58,965 nucleotides of DNA from a virus. The translations under genes were made by a program, and so were the position numbers. The notes under the pieces are model-generated. The model was not told the origin of the DNA. It did not search any database and saw only the letters and a list, made by a program, of their open reading frames with translations. The first letter of the stretch is position 1, and each line of letters starts with the position of its first letter. Location of the stretch: positions 1-58,965 of IMG/VR virus record IMGVR_UViG_3300012210_000001; one strand, written 5' to 3'. Positions 8,690 to 15,339 of this stretch are shown here, piece by piece.

Positions 8690-8763
8690 CTGGGCATAGC
8701 GTAGTCTGGTAGCGCAGGGCGTTTGGAACGCTCAGGTCGGTGGTTCAAATCCATCTGCCCAGA
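8690..8763 (+). tRNA. tRNA-Pro(UGG)
   Basis: Cloverleaf by eye. The acceptor CTGGGCA/TGCCCAG has seven pairs, the D stem is GCGT/GCGC, and the anticodon stem GGGCG/CGCTC has loop TTTGGAA (anticodon TGG). The T arm is GGTGG-TTCAAAT-CCATC, the discriminator is A, and no CCA is encoded. It reads CCN codons. Confidence 0.92.
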
Positions 8764-8970
8764 ATGAGTCCTTTACCTATCGGTTCTGGATCAATCGAGG
8801 TTTATAGGCTGAACCAGCGTAGCGAATCAGCCTAATGAGCGCTAGGTTGTGCAGTCCACCCTCCGATTAAAAACTCGGTTAGAGTAGGCCACGAAAAACT
8901 GCTTCATAGGCTAATTTATTGACTGGTGTCGAATTCACTGGTACTTAAGCAATAGATTGGCCTATCGAAT
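8764..8970 (+). other. Structured non-coding stretch after tRNA-Pro
   Basis: I find no ORF of useful length here. A perfect 8-bp inverted repeat TAGGCTGA/TCAGCCTA lies at 8805-8834 with an internal AGCGTAGCGA loop. Shorter complementary pieces and a T-arm-like GTG-TCGAATT-CAC at about 8925-8937 follow. It may be a processed tail of the tRNA transcript, an ncRNA or a decayed tRNA; none is established. Confidence 0.35.
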
Positions 8971-9564
8971 TTAATATATTGGCATATAGAACATAAATTG
9001 TCTCTTCTTAAGCCCATACAAAGGACTAGCCTTCCCTACTTCTAGTTCGCTATATCCCGGTGGGATTGGCTTAAAATATCCTGCTGCCTTTGCCGCAGCA
9101 CCGCTGTTAAAAACACCGCAGACAGTGAGTATTTTAGAAATGGGTTCAGTGCTTTTAATAATGAGAATCGGGAATGGATAGCCTATGGATTTTGGTTCAA
9201 TGGGAGTGCGTGCTATAGGAAAAGGATGGTTTATTGAATCTTTATCATAAATCTGTTTTGTATAGACTTCCGCTTCACACATAGCTAGGAGATCATATAG
9301 CATTGTATCGGCAGACAAAATCCAGATTCTATCATCACTTAATAGATATTTATTCCTTTCGGAAAGCGCATCTTCTAAATAAATAATTTTCAATCGCCTA
9401 TGACTATAGGAATCATCTTTTAGAATATAGTCCACACCATGCGTTGGTATAGCTTCTTTCTCTAATAAATATTCATAAATATGATTCTTATTAAATCCGC
9501 CAGCATATTTATAAGAATAGTTTATTGGATAATGAATAGCGCTATCCATCTTACAAGCATTCAT
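8971..9564 (-). CDS. Hypothetical protein
   Basis: A 197-residue mixed alpha/beta protein, Tyr and Ile rich, with no recognised motif. It ends a four-gene minus-strand cluster whose members overlap by 4 bases (ATGA) from 10560 down to here, so it is probably translated with the membrane proteins upstream. Confidence 0.6.
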   Translation of the reverse strand: MNACKMDSAIHYPINYSYKYAGGFNKNHIYEYLLEKEAIPTHGVDYILKDDSYSHRRLKIIYLEDALSERNKYLLSDDRIWILSADTMLYDLLAMCEAEVYTKQIYDKDSINHPFPIARTPIEPKSIGYPFPILIIKSTEPISKILTVCGVFNSGAAAKAAGYFKPIPPGYSELEVGKASPLYGLKKRQFMFYMPIY

Positions 9565-10043
9565 TTCATTTCTTTCTTCTTCTTGACTACCTTATATTGA
9601 AGTGGTTGAGCCTGAATGGTTTGAATGTCTAGGTTCAGATGATCGTATAGAAGTTTTAGTTTATTAAATTGTTTATCAACATATTTTTCTTCAACAAAAA
9701 CGCCTGTCTGCCAGGAATGATGTATAGTTTTAGACTCTTCAATATCCAGATATTCTTCAATCTTTCTTTTAAACTCATTTAGTTTCTTTTCAACTAAATT
9801 CTTATCAATGGAATCATTATTTTCTCGAAAAGTATTGTCATGAAGATCATTAATATCATAATGTCTTAAATCAAAATGTGAATCTAACCCCATCTTATGG
9901 GCTAAATTATTAATTACGGCAAATACTAAATTATGATTATCATTTATCCTAGCATTTGACCTATCTATTTCATGAATCAATATTAATGTTGTAATTATAA
10001 ACATAACAAGAAGTGCCGATATTATGATACAAAATATAATCAT
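9561..10043 (-). CDS. N-terminally anchored coiled-coil protein
   Basis: 160 residues. The first 25 form one strong transmembrane segment (IIFCIIISALLVMFIITTLI). They are followed by a charged helical region and a basic C-terminus ending KKKKEMK. The topology suggests an inner-membrane anchor with a cytoplasmic or periplasmic coil. It overlaps its neighbours by ATGA on both sides. No family is recognised; a spanin or superinfection-exclusion role is speculative. Confidence 0.6.
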   Translation of the reverse strand: MIIFCIIISALLVMFIITTLILIHEIDRSNARINDNHNLVFAVINNLAHKMGLDSHFDLRHYDINDLHDNTFRENNDSIDKNLVEKKLNEFKRKIEEYLDIEESKTIHHSWQTGVFVEEKYVDKQFNKLKLLYDHLNLDIQTIQAQPLQYKVVKKKKEMK

Positions 10044-10183
10044 TTCTCTAATTCCTCTTTCTTAACCAATTCAACACTTGACGGAGAATTCCTAAACTCC
10101 ACGCCTAAATAATCTAATAATATTTTAAGCTTATTTGGTTTAGGATGTTTAAATTTCTTAATGCGAATTTTCTTTATTGTCAT
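10040..10183 (-). CDS. Small basic protein
   Basis: A 47-residue protein starting MTIKKIRIKKFKHPKPNK and ending VKKEELEK. The start overlaps the upstream stop and the stop overlaps the downstream start, both as ATGA. This fits the translational-coupling pattern of the cluster and supports it as a real gene. Function unknown. Confidence 0.6.
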   Translation of the reverse strand: MTIKKIRIKKFKHPKPNKLKILLDYLGVEFRNSPSSVELVKKEELEK

Positions 10184-10560
10184 TTCTTATCGCCCTTATC
10201 ATCCAATTTCCGCTTAATATATTGATCATACCCATCAATCGTATCATTAATGGACTGCAATAATTTAGGTGGTAAGTCTTGAATTTGCTTATTATTGACT
10301 ATTTTGGGAAGGGCATAGATGAGCATAGCATCTTGTTTAGATGGCGTGAGAGTCCCTATCACAGTGGCAACGATGGCAATTATTCCAGTTCTATAAACAA
10401 ACTTAATGGTATTTTTACAATATACAGTATCATCTATCTGCTCAAAAACTCTAATTGTAAAAAATATAAAAGAAAATATACCGAATAAAAGAGCTATTAG
10501 TATCGAAGCAGTACTAATATTATCCAATATACTAAATAAATAAATCAACCATGCTGACAT
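10180..10560 (-). CDS. Two-TM membrane protein
   Basis: 126 residues with hydrophobic segments at about 18-37 (ASILIALLFGIFSFIFF) and 56-70 (GIIAIVATVIGTL) and a charged C-terminus ending KRKLDDKGDKK. It is the first gene of the ATGA-linked four-gene cluster. It may act at the host inner membrane, for example in exclusion or lysis, but no family is recognised. Confidence 0.6.
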   Translation of the reverse strand: MSAWLIYLFSILDNISTASILIALLFGIFSFIFFTIRVFEQIDDTVYCKNTIKFVYRTGIIAIVATVIGTLTPSKQDAMLIYALPKIVNNKQIQDLPPKLLQSINDTIDGYDQYIKRKLDDKGDKK

Positions 10561-10608
10561 AATGACCTCTCAGATTAAATCTGCTCCCATTGCTGAGAGC
10601 AGTTAGAA

Positions 10609-10917
10609 TTATTTGGACTTTTTAGCTTTTGCTTTTTTGGGCGTATTTTTCTTATGTTGTTCTAATTTCAGAATCTTATCTAATCGGAATGTTTTGGCGG
10701 TTGGCTTTAAAAGCTTGTTCTGAATTAATGTAGTAGCTAGTTTCTTAAATTTATTAACAGATAGTTCCAATTCACTAACGATTAATACTCCCTTTGGAGC
10801 AATAGGCATTTCACCACCTTTAAAATTCAAAATAGTACCCGGAGATAAATTTACTTCATATCCATCTAAATAAGTCGTCAAATCTTTATAAATAACACCA
10901 ATAACTTTCTTGCTCAT
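10609..10917 (-). CDS. Basic hypothetical protein
   Basis: A 102-residue protein with a beta-like N-terminal half and a strongly basic tail (KKNTPKKAKAKKSK), preceded by GAGAGAG. The tail suggests contact with nucleic acid or an acidic partner. It lies downstream of the promoter at 11033-11061 and the 26-residue ORF at 10946. Confidence 0.55.
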   Translation of the reverse strand: MSKKVIGVIYKDLTTYLDGYEVNLSPGTILNFKGGEMPIAPKGVLIVSELELSVNKFKKLATTLIQNKLLKPTAKTFRLDKILKLEQHKKNTPKKAKAKKSK

Positions 10918-10945
10918 ATTGTCTCTCTCATAATAAAAAATAAAC

Positions 10946-11026
10946 CTATTTATCTCTATAGCAGAAATAAATAAACCCAGCGGTCATGGCTGACCCTAAT
11001 AAGTAACCAATTAATATGTTGGTCAT
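10946..11026 (-). CDS. 26-residue transmembrane micropeptide
   Basis: This short ORF encodes one TM segment (ILIGYLLGSAMTAGFIYF) with a CYRDK tail. It has no Shine-Dalgarno, but its ATG lies 6 nt after the -10 of a strong promoter (TTGACA-17-TACTAT). That is the same leaderless geometry seen at five other genes here. That geometry is the main reason to believe it. Confidence 0.5.
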   Translation of the reverse strand: MTNILIGYLLGSAMTAGFIYFCYRDK

Positions 11027-11032
11027 ATTCAG

Positions 11033-11061
11033 ATAGTATGATAGTTTTGTATATATGTCAA
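11033..11061 (-). promoter_or_regulatory. Promoter TTGACA-17-TACTAT
   Basis: On the minus strand a perfect -35 (TTGACA, 11056-11061), a 17-bp spacer and TACTAT (11033-11038). The -10 ends 6 nt before the ATG at 11026, so the mRNA would start at or next to that codon. It probably drives the genes down to 8971. Confidence 0.7.
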
Positions 11062-11073
11062 TGTTTTAGTGAA

Positions 11074-11442
11074 TTATTTTCTAGATGGTAATAAATCTTT
11101 CAATTTTTCATTTAATCTATCTTCTGGATAAGAATGTACATCGCGAGAAGAACAATAGGCTTTTTGAGCCGTGTAATATCCGTTAGGATGCATTTTTGTA
11201 TCTTCTAGTTTATGTTGTGATGCTTCCATTTCCTGAATAAGCCGATTCAAATACCAGACAGCTTTCTTATAATCCTTTAAAGCATTCTCCTTGAACGGCC
11301 CACGTGAAATATATTTAAGGGCTGTTAAGCGCAAATGACCGATGAATTCCTCATGACTTGATTTGGCTTTCATGACATCAATGACCTCAATACCGCCTAC
11401 GGTATAATGATCAGGATGGTTAATAGGGTCATGATCTTTCAT
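11074..11442 (-). CDS. DUF3310 family protein
   Basis: 122 residues. The N-terminal HPDHYTVGGIEVIDVM and the central ALKYISRG...DYKKAVWYLNRLI match the DUF3310 family (SaV-like, nucleotide-kinase annotated), common in phages with unknown biochemical function. The C-terminal 40 residues are extra. It is adjacent to and coupled with the gene ending at 11443. Confidence 0.85.
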   Translation of the reverse strand: MKDHDPINHPDHYTVGGIEVIDVMKAKSSHEEFIGHLRLTALKYISRGPFKENALKDYKKAVWYLNRLIQEMEASQHKLEDTKMHPNGYYTAQKAYCSSRDVHSYPEDRLNEKLKDLLPSRK

Positions 11443-11652
11443 CTAAACACTCCAATCATGTTGATTAGAACACATATACCGTGTCACTGGAGCCAACTTA
11501 ATGGGCTTCAATTGTGTTCTAGTTTCGCATTGATAGGTCAAATATTCAAGCTTTTTATTCAATTCTCTATAAGCTTCTTCATATTCTTTATTAATGACTT
11601 TGCATATTCCTTTGAAGACCTTTCCAGCGTGATCGCATTGTTGACATTGCAT
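11443..11652 (-). CDS. Small Cys-containing protein
   Basis: 69 residues with CQQC at 3-6 and a later CET and YMCSNQHDW, a possible zinc site. The stop directly abuts the DUF3310 start. The gene upstream (11654) ends within 2 bases. Function unknown. Confidence 0.6.
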   Translation of the reverse strand: MQCQQCDHAGKVFKGICKVINKEYEEAYRELNKKLEYLTYQCETRTQLKPIKLAPVTRYMCSNQHDWSV

Positions 11653-11653
11653 A

Positions 11654-11845
11654 TTAGCTTACTCCTTTATTGGCTAAAACTGCCGCTATACCCATTATAA
11701 TTATTGCGATTAAGAATGCCGCTATTCCAATCCACATTGGAATGAATACTAACCACCATGACCAAAGTGCTATTTTAGTAATTCCGGCTAGTTTTAGAAT
11801 AATAAACACCATAAGAAATAATGTAAGTGGAGTGCCAAATTTCAT
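11654..11845 (-). CDS. Small two-TM protein, phage Fragile-X-F type
   Basis: 63 residues beginning MKFGTPLTLFLMVFIILKL, followed by WSWWLVFIPMWIGIAAF and a second membrane helix. The pattern (TPLTL, LKL, WSWWxVxxPxW) is that of the small phage membrane proteins often annotated as transmembrane Fragile-X-F protein. Function unknown. Confidence 0.7.
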   Translation of the reverse strand: MKFGTPLTLFLMVFIILKLAGITKIALWSWWLVFIPMWIGIAAFLIAIIIMGIAAVLANKGVS

Positions 11846-11871
11846 TTAGATTATCCTATTAATAAGTTATT

Positions 11872-12021
11872 TTATAAAAAATCAATGACCTTCATAATCT
11901 TTTCATCCAGAAAAGCGACATCGTAGATATCCACATAATGATCATAATCCCCCGAATATCCAATGAATCGGTATAGCATTAAGTCATCTTCATTCATATT
12001 GAAATAATCATTGCTCCTCAT
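11872..12021 (-). CDS. Small acidic protein
   Basis: A 49-residue Tyr/Asp-rich protein beginning MRSNDYFNMNEDDLM. It overlaps the 3' end of the gene at 12008 by 14 bases, with AGAGG upstream of its ATG. No family is recognised. Confidence 0.5.
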   Translation of the reverse strand: MRSNDYFNMNEDDLMLYRFIGYSGDYDHYVDIYDVAFLDEKIMKVIDFL

Positions 12022-12175
12022 TCTCTGCCTCTTCTTTAATTCTCTGTATTCGATCTTTCATACGATTACTGACCCACTCTTGTAATTCATCGGGATCCCG
12101 TCTCTTAAGATTATCCGGCAGAACATTATCTACAAAAGTAGGCCAATCTAAGGGACTGGTAAATGTATCAATCAT
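12008..12175 (-). CDS. Small acidic/helical protein
   Basis: A 55-residue protein beginning MIDTFTSPLDWPTF with a charged helical C-terminus (KDRIQRIKEEAENEEQ). Its start overlaps the stop of the 12168-12467 gene in the coupled style of this region. No family is recognised. Confidence 0.55.
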   Translation of the reverse strand: MIDTFTSPLDWPTFVDNVLPDNLKRRDPDELQEWVSNRMKDRIQRIKEEAENEEQ

Positions 12176-12467
12176 GCTTATTCTTATCCTCTAATTCTGT
12201 GAGCCGTTCGATGATTTTCGATTGATGATGAATATACACTTCTTCATGCGCATCGAATTTCTTCTTAGTATGGTCAGCTTTTTCAGTCCATATCTGAATA
12301 TCACCTTTGACGTGAAGTTGATAACTTTCCAAGCGAATTGTTAAATCTCTGAGCTTACTTTCTATATTCTTCTGCCATTGTTTTTCAAAGCAATGCATGA
12401 AAATAAGCCCAATAAACGCCAATAATCCGGCAATACCGCACATAATTTCTAGAATTTCCATCATCAT
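12168..12467 (-). CDS. Membrane-anchored coiled-coil protein
   Basis: 99 residues. The N-terminal TM (IMCGIAGLLAFIGLIFM) is followed by a long charged coiled coil to the C-terminus. Three consecutive Met codons make the exact start uncertain; the first overlaps the upstream stop as ATGA. It resembles i-spanin or anchor-type proteins in layout only; no o-spanin partner is evident. Confidence 0.6.
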   Translation of the reverse strand: MMMEILEIMCGIAGLLAFIGLIFMHCFEKQWQKNIESKLRDLTIRLESYQLHVKGDIQIWTEKADHTKKKFDAHEEVYIHHQSKIIERLTELEDKNKHD

Positions 12468-12610
12468 TTCTCTGCTTTTGGTTTTTTAACTTTGACACTC
12501 TTTGATTTAGGGGCCGCTTCTTTCTTAGGAGAAGATTCACAACCTATTAAATGTAAATAGTTTTGCCTAAACTCTCTGAATTCTTTCTGTAATAATTCTA
12601 ATTGAGACAT
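12464..12610 (-). CDS. Small basic-tail protein
   Basis: 48 residues: a helical N-terminus (MSQLELLQKEFREFRQNY), one Cys, then a Lys/Pro-rich tail (KSKSVKVKKPKAEK). The stop overlaps the start at 12467 as ATGA. It is short but well supported by coupling. Confidence 0.55.
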   Translation of the reverse strand: MSQLELLQKEFREFRQNYLHLIGCESSPKKEAAPKSKSVKVKKPKAEK

Positions 12611-12616
12611 TTGTGA

Positions 12617-12769
12617 TTATAATCTCAATATCCCATTCTCAATTTCTTTTTGTTTAAGAATAAGATTGTTGCATTTGGAATCTATAATTAAGCGTGAATC
12701 ATACATTAACTTAATAATTTGATCCAAATGAATAAAATTATGAAATATACTCTTAATTTTTTTTAGCAT
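12617..12769 (-). CDS. Small helical protein
   Basis: 50 residues (MLKKIKSIFHNFIHLDQ... to ILRL). The start lies inside the end of the gene at 12753-12980 (17-base overlap) with a GAAGAG-type RBS. No family is recognised. Confidence 0.5.
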   Translation of the reverse strand: MLKKIKSIFHNFIHLDQIIKLMYDSRLIIDSKCNNLILKQKEIENGILRL

Positions 12770-12980
12770 GTTTCTTTCTCTTCCCCATATCCTCTAGCTT
12801 TGATTCAATAACTAACAATCGGTTTTCCAATTCAATGGCAAGCTGGTCAATTCCATCGCTTAAAGCATCTATTTTACTGGATGTCAGTGTGCGTATGAGT
12901 TGATCGGGCGAATGGCTATTTGTCCGTAATATTCTGTCATTTAGTTCTTTGAAGATCATCTTCATTGTTTTTCGGATCAT
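12753..12980 (-). CDS. Small helical protein
   Basis: 75 residues, mostly charged helix, ending GKRKKHAKKN. It is the first gene of a minus-strand chain downstream of a TATAAT box at 13017-13022. An internal Met at residue 6 or 8 could be the start. Function unknown. Confidence 0.55.
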   Translation of the reverse strand: MIRKTMKMIFKELNDRILRTNSHSPDQLIRTLTSSKIDALSDGIDQLAIELENRLLVIESKLEDMGKRKKHAKKN

Positions 12981-13016
12981 AATTTACTCTGTATCAATCT
13001 ATAATCCGGTCATAAT

Positions 13017-13091
13017 ATTATAGTTTGATCAAAAAGTAAAGCATAAATTGCATAAATAATTTCATAATGGCGTTTACTTTTGGACTATAAT
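13017..13091. promoter_or_regulatory. Divergent promoter region
   Basis: TATAAT boxes face both ways: minus strand at 13017-13022 toward 12980, and plus strand at 13086-13091 toward the tRNA-Leu cassette. Neither has a clear consensus -35. Between them, 13049-13063, lies TGCATAAATAATTTC. This is the 15-bp motif found upstream of three minus-strand promoters near 25.9-27.1 kb, here in the opposite orientation relative to the minus promoter. Confidence 0.5.
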
Positions 13092-13103
13092 GCGATAGAG
13101 TAA

Positions 13104-13169
13104 GGAATGTCACATTCCCAATGGCTATAATTATAATTGTAATCATAACCCCTCCATTGGGAATGGACA
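13104..13169 (+). promoter_or_regulatory. Competing hairpins upstream of the tRNA-Leu cassette
   Basis: A 12-bp perfect inverted repeat, CATTCCCAATGG (13113-13124) and CCATTGGGAATG (13154-13165), is extended by TGTC/GACA around a bulge. A second palindrome, GGAATGT-C-ACATTCC (13104-13118), uses the same left arm. The two stems cannot form together, an attenuator-like arrangement just after the plus-strand -10. Confidence 0.5.
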
Positions 13170-13181
13170 TTAATTTAAGAA

Positions 13182-13261
13182 CGGGGTGGCATACGGGTGG
13201 TGACGTATTATTGGCTGAACTAGTGTAGGCGATAAGCAGAGTTCGATTCTCTGGCCCCCAG
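13182..13261 (+). other. tRNA-like sequence, possibly a decayed tRNA
   Basis: There is a canonical T arm (CAGAG-TTCGATT-CTCTG, 13237-13253) followed by GCCCCCA, with 5' GGGG at 13183. The middle folds as ATACG-loop-CGTAT and ATTGG-CTGAA-CTAGT, which is not a standard D plus anticodon arm, and the acceptor has mismatches. No anticodon can be assigned. It lies 4 bases before tRNA-Leu. Confidence 0.35.
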
Positions 13262-13265
13262 AATT

Positions 13266-13339
13266 GTCCCTCTGGCGGAATTGGTATACGCGGTTGGCTT
13301 AGACCCAGCTTATTAGGAGTTCGAGTCTCCTGGGGGATA
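13266..13339 (+). tRNA. tRNA-Leu(UAG) with short variable loop
   Basis: The acceptor is GTCCCTC/GGGGGAT with G-T pairs at both ends. The Leu-type D arm is GCGG...CGC, and the anticodon stem GTTGG/CCAGC has loop CTTAGAC (anticodon TAG). The T arm is AGGAG-TTCGAGT-CTCCT and the discriminator is A. Unlike normal bacterial tRNA-Leu the variable region is only five nucleotides (TTATT), so the identity set is incomplete. Confidence 0.75.
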
Positions 13340-13410
13340 TTTATATAAGGGCGGTTATAGTTGGTTAAAGCCCAATGCCGTCCACCAAATCTATAATGGA
13401 GAACATTAAA

Positions 13411-13689
13411 ATGCCTATATTTAAAATAGATCAGGAAAAAAAACCTCTTAATCCTATAGTTACTATCACGACAGAATTATACAAAGATGGTTCAGTCGAA
13501 ATAATGGCTACATTAGATGGAGAATCTGCTCCATTATTTCTAATATATCCAAATGGCACATGGCGAACACGAAGTGGTGGACTAGCTTATACTTCATTAT
13601 TATTAGAAATGGGTTTTCAATTGGATAGTAATCGCCAATTACAAGCCATCAATGTGGATGGCAAGAAAATTGATGTTCCTTCAATGTAG
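13411..13689 (+). CDS. Hypothetical protein of the tRNA-Leu cassette
   Basis: A 92-residue protein beginning MPIFKIDQEKKPL. The ATG at 13411 has GGAG 9 bases upstream; the in-frame ATG at 13375 lacks an RBS. It is beta-rich with no recognised motif. It is one of two plus-strand protein genes flanked by minus-strand genes and is probably transcribed with tRNA-Leu. Confidence 0.55.
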   Translation: MPIFKIDQEKKPLNPIVTITTELYKDGSVEIMATLDGESAPLFLIYPNGTWRTRSGGLAYTSLLLEMGFQLDSNRQLQAINVDGKKIDVPSM

Positions 13690-13700
13690 GAGATAGCCCA

Positions 13701-13928
13701 ATGACAGTTCATTGGATTTGCGAAGAATGCGCCCTTTTAGGCGGTGGTAAGATGCCTGAGAATCATCTAGCAGCGTGGCATCTAGGCAAATGTGATGCAT
13801 GTGATCAAAAAAAGACCGTTACTGAACCCCGTGATTTTGGCTATCCAAAGATTATTAGAAATCGCCGATTACAGTTTGCACAAAGTTTTAGCGGGGGTGA
13901 TAATGATGAGGATCGGATTAAAGTATAA
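13701..13928 (+). CDS. Zinc-ribbon protein
   Basis: 75 residues with CEEC at 7-10 and CDAC near 31-34 separated by a His-rich stretch (HLAAWHLGK), a likely C4 or C/H zinc site. TEPRDFGYP follows, a pattern seen in small phage zinc proteins. AGGAG precedes the start. It ends 2 bases from the convergent gene at 13931. Confidence 0.65.
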   Translation: MTVHWICEECALLGGGKMPENHLAAWHLGKCDACDQKKTVTEPRDFGYPKIIRNRRLQFAQSFSGGDNDEDRIKV

Positions 13929-13930
13929 TT

Positions 13931-14113
13931 CTAGTTCTTTTCATTCTTTAATCTCTCTTCAATAAATTTTATCTTTAGCATTATAACAGCTAATTCTGCT
14001 GTCCGACACTCATTCTTCTCACACAAAAAATGCGGACATAGTGATTTATCTGCTCTCAGATAAATCTCTTTGAGCTGAAGTCTTTTCAATTGCCATTTAT
14101 AATAAAATTTCAT
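13931..14113 (-). CDS. Small Cys-rich basic protein
   Basis: A 60-residue Lys/Arg-rich helix with three cysteines (CPHFLCEKNEC), a possible zinc site together with His. GGGAGG lies upstream. It follows csrA on the same strand with a 12-base gap, so it is probably in the same operon. Confidence 0.55.
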   Translation of the reverse strand: MKFYYKWQLKRLQLKEIYLRADKSLCPHFLCEKNECRTAELAVIMLKIKFIEERLKNEKN

Positions 14114-14125
14114 TATTCCCTCCCA

Positions 14126-14362
14126 TTATGTTTCAACCATAGGCCCCTTCTCTTCTTTATAGTCAGTCCCCGGAATGCAGCCTTCGTTCTCATCGAGTAT
14201 TCTCCAGAATACCTCTTCTCGATGAATAGCTACGCTCTTAGGTGCTTCTATTCCCAATCTGACTTGATTGCCTTTAACCCCCAATATTTGCATTTTACTG
14301 AGACTCCCATCGGGTAGAATCTGATAAATAGATTCCCCAATGCGCCGGGTTAATACAAGCAT
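14126..14362 (-). CDS. csrA: CsrA/RsmA-family RNA-binding regulator
   Basis: 78 residues opening [12 protein letters not shown] with [18 protein letters not shown] and [12 protein letters not shown], the full CsrA signature. The RNA-contacting Leu4 and the Arg of HRE are kept. CsrA dimers bind GGA motifs in mRNA leaders and alter translation or stability. This copy has a slightly longer loop after strand 1 and a 20-residue acidic tail. It abuts the ATPase gene (stop at 14363), so the two are coupled. It may redirect host CsrA-controlled traits or regulate phage mRNAs. Confidence 0.95.
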   Translation of the reverse strand: MLVLTRRIGESIYQILPDGSLSKMQILGVKGNQVRLGIEAPKSVAIHREEVFWRILDENEGCIPGTDYKEEKGPMVET

Positions 14363-15328
14363 TTAAATCTCCTGCTGACTGAGTTGAGTATCCATTCTTT
14401 CAGAAGATGCTATGGTAGGTGGCAACTTCTTCTCTTTTCTTCCTTTCAATGCGGCAATCCAATGATCCAAATCAGCATAACTCATTTCTTCTAATGAGGC
14501 ACAACCCTTCATTTCACACCCTTTTAAAATACTTAATTGAGGAATCATTAATTCATTCGCCAATTCTTTTAAAAGGCTGACTTGGTCAGCGGTTGCTTTT
14601 ATAACGGGTGCTGAAATAGGTGTCTGAATCGGTGTTCCTTCATTTAGCCAGTCAATCAATTCTTTTCCAAAGGCTATGCCGGGTTTCGTGAAAAGCTTAT
14701 CTTGAAAGCGTCCGGTTCTGTCTTTAATCACTTCGCCCACATGATCAACAGAAATCTCCATCAATAAATCGAATTCGTATTCAATTCCTTTACCTTGCTC
14801 TGGCGCAAGCCCAACGCGCACTGGCTTTGTCTTTCCACTATTACCTTGTTCCGTGAGCCAATCTGTCTTCGCCCGTATCGTGCAAATAATATGGCCGTCA
14901 AAGTCTAATATAGCCTCAATTAATCTCTTCTGCATGGGCGTACCTTCTGACCAGGCACTCCAGCTATTGCCTTTAAATTTGCTCTTGGTTAAAACGGCTA
15001 CCTCATCCAGAATTGCTTGCCATGCATGACTGAGCGAATCAATAATGAGCACCGAATATTTTGCTTGTGTCGCCATTTTAATGGTAGCAATATAATTATC
15101 AATGGTTGGCACTCTTAAATCTATCGTTTGAAACTTAAAGATAGGTTCTTCTTTTCGATTTGCATATTTACTAGCGCTTTTATGTTCAGTATCAATCAGT
15201 AAAATTCGATCACTCATACCATGCGCAATAGCCAAAGCAGTAAAAGTTTTACCCGCCCCGGATGGACCATAAATAGCACATCTTAGCTTTGATTGACTTT
15301 TCGTTGCTTCTTCAATTTGAAATTTCAT
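14363..15328 (-). CDS. RecA-like P-loop ATPase (AAA_24/Sak4-type)
   Basis: 321 residues. The ATG at 15328 follows AAGGAG. The Walker A GPSGAGKT lies at residues 21-28, followed by LLIDTEH and the Walker B LIIDSLSHAW. GLAPEQGKGIEYEFD is typical of the phage RecA-like ATPases of the Sak4 type that assist single-strand annealing recombination. The C-terminal 80 residues form a separate helical part. It is likely a recombination or replication ATPase and sits just upstream of csrA in the same operon. Confidence 0.85.
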   Translation of the reverse strand: MKFQIEEATKSQSKLRCAIYGPSGAGKTFTALAIAHGMSDRILLIDTEHKSASKYANRKEEPIFKFQTIDLRVPTIDNYIATIKMATQAKYSVLIIDSLSHAWQAILDEVAVLTKSKFKGNSWSAWSEGTPMQKRLIEAILDFDGHIICTIRAKTDWLTEQGNSGKTKPVRVGLAPEQGKGIEYEFDLLMEISVDHVGEVIKDRTGRFQDKLFTKPGIAFGKELIDWLNEGTPIQTPISAPVIKATADQVSLLKELANELMIPQLSILKGCEMKGCASLEEMSYADLDHWIAALKGRKEKKLPPTIASSERMDTQLSQQEI

Positions 15329-15339
15329 AAATATACTCC

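Noticed and set aside
13345-13385. tRNA 5'-half-like sequence GGGCGG...AGTTGGTTAAAGC
   Set aside because: There is a D-arm-like piece but no anticodon arm, T arm or acceptor partner downstream.
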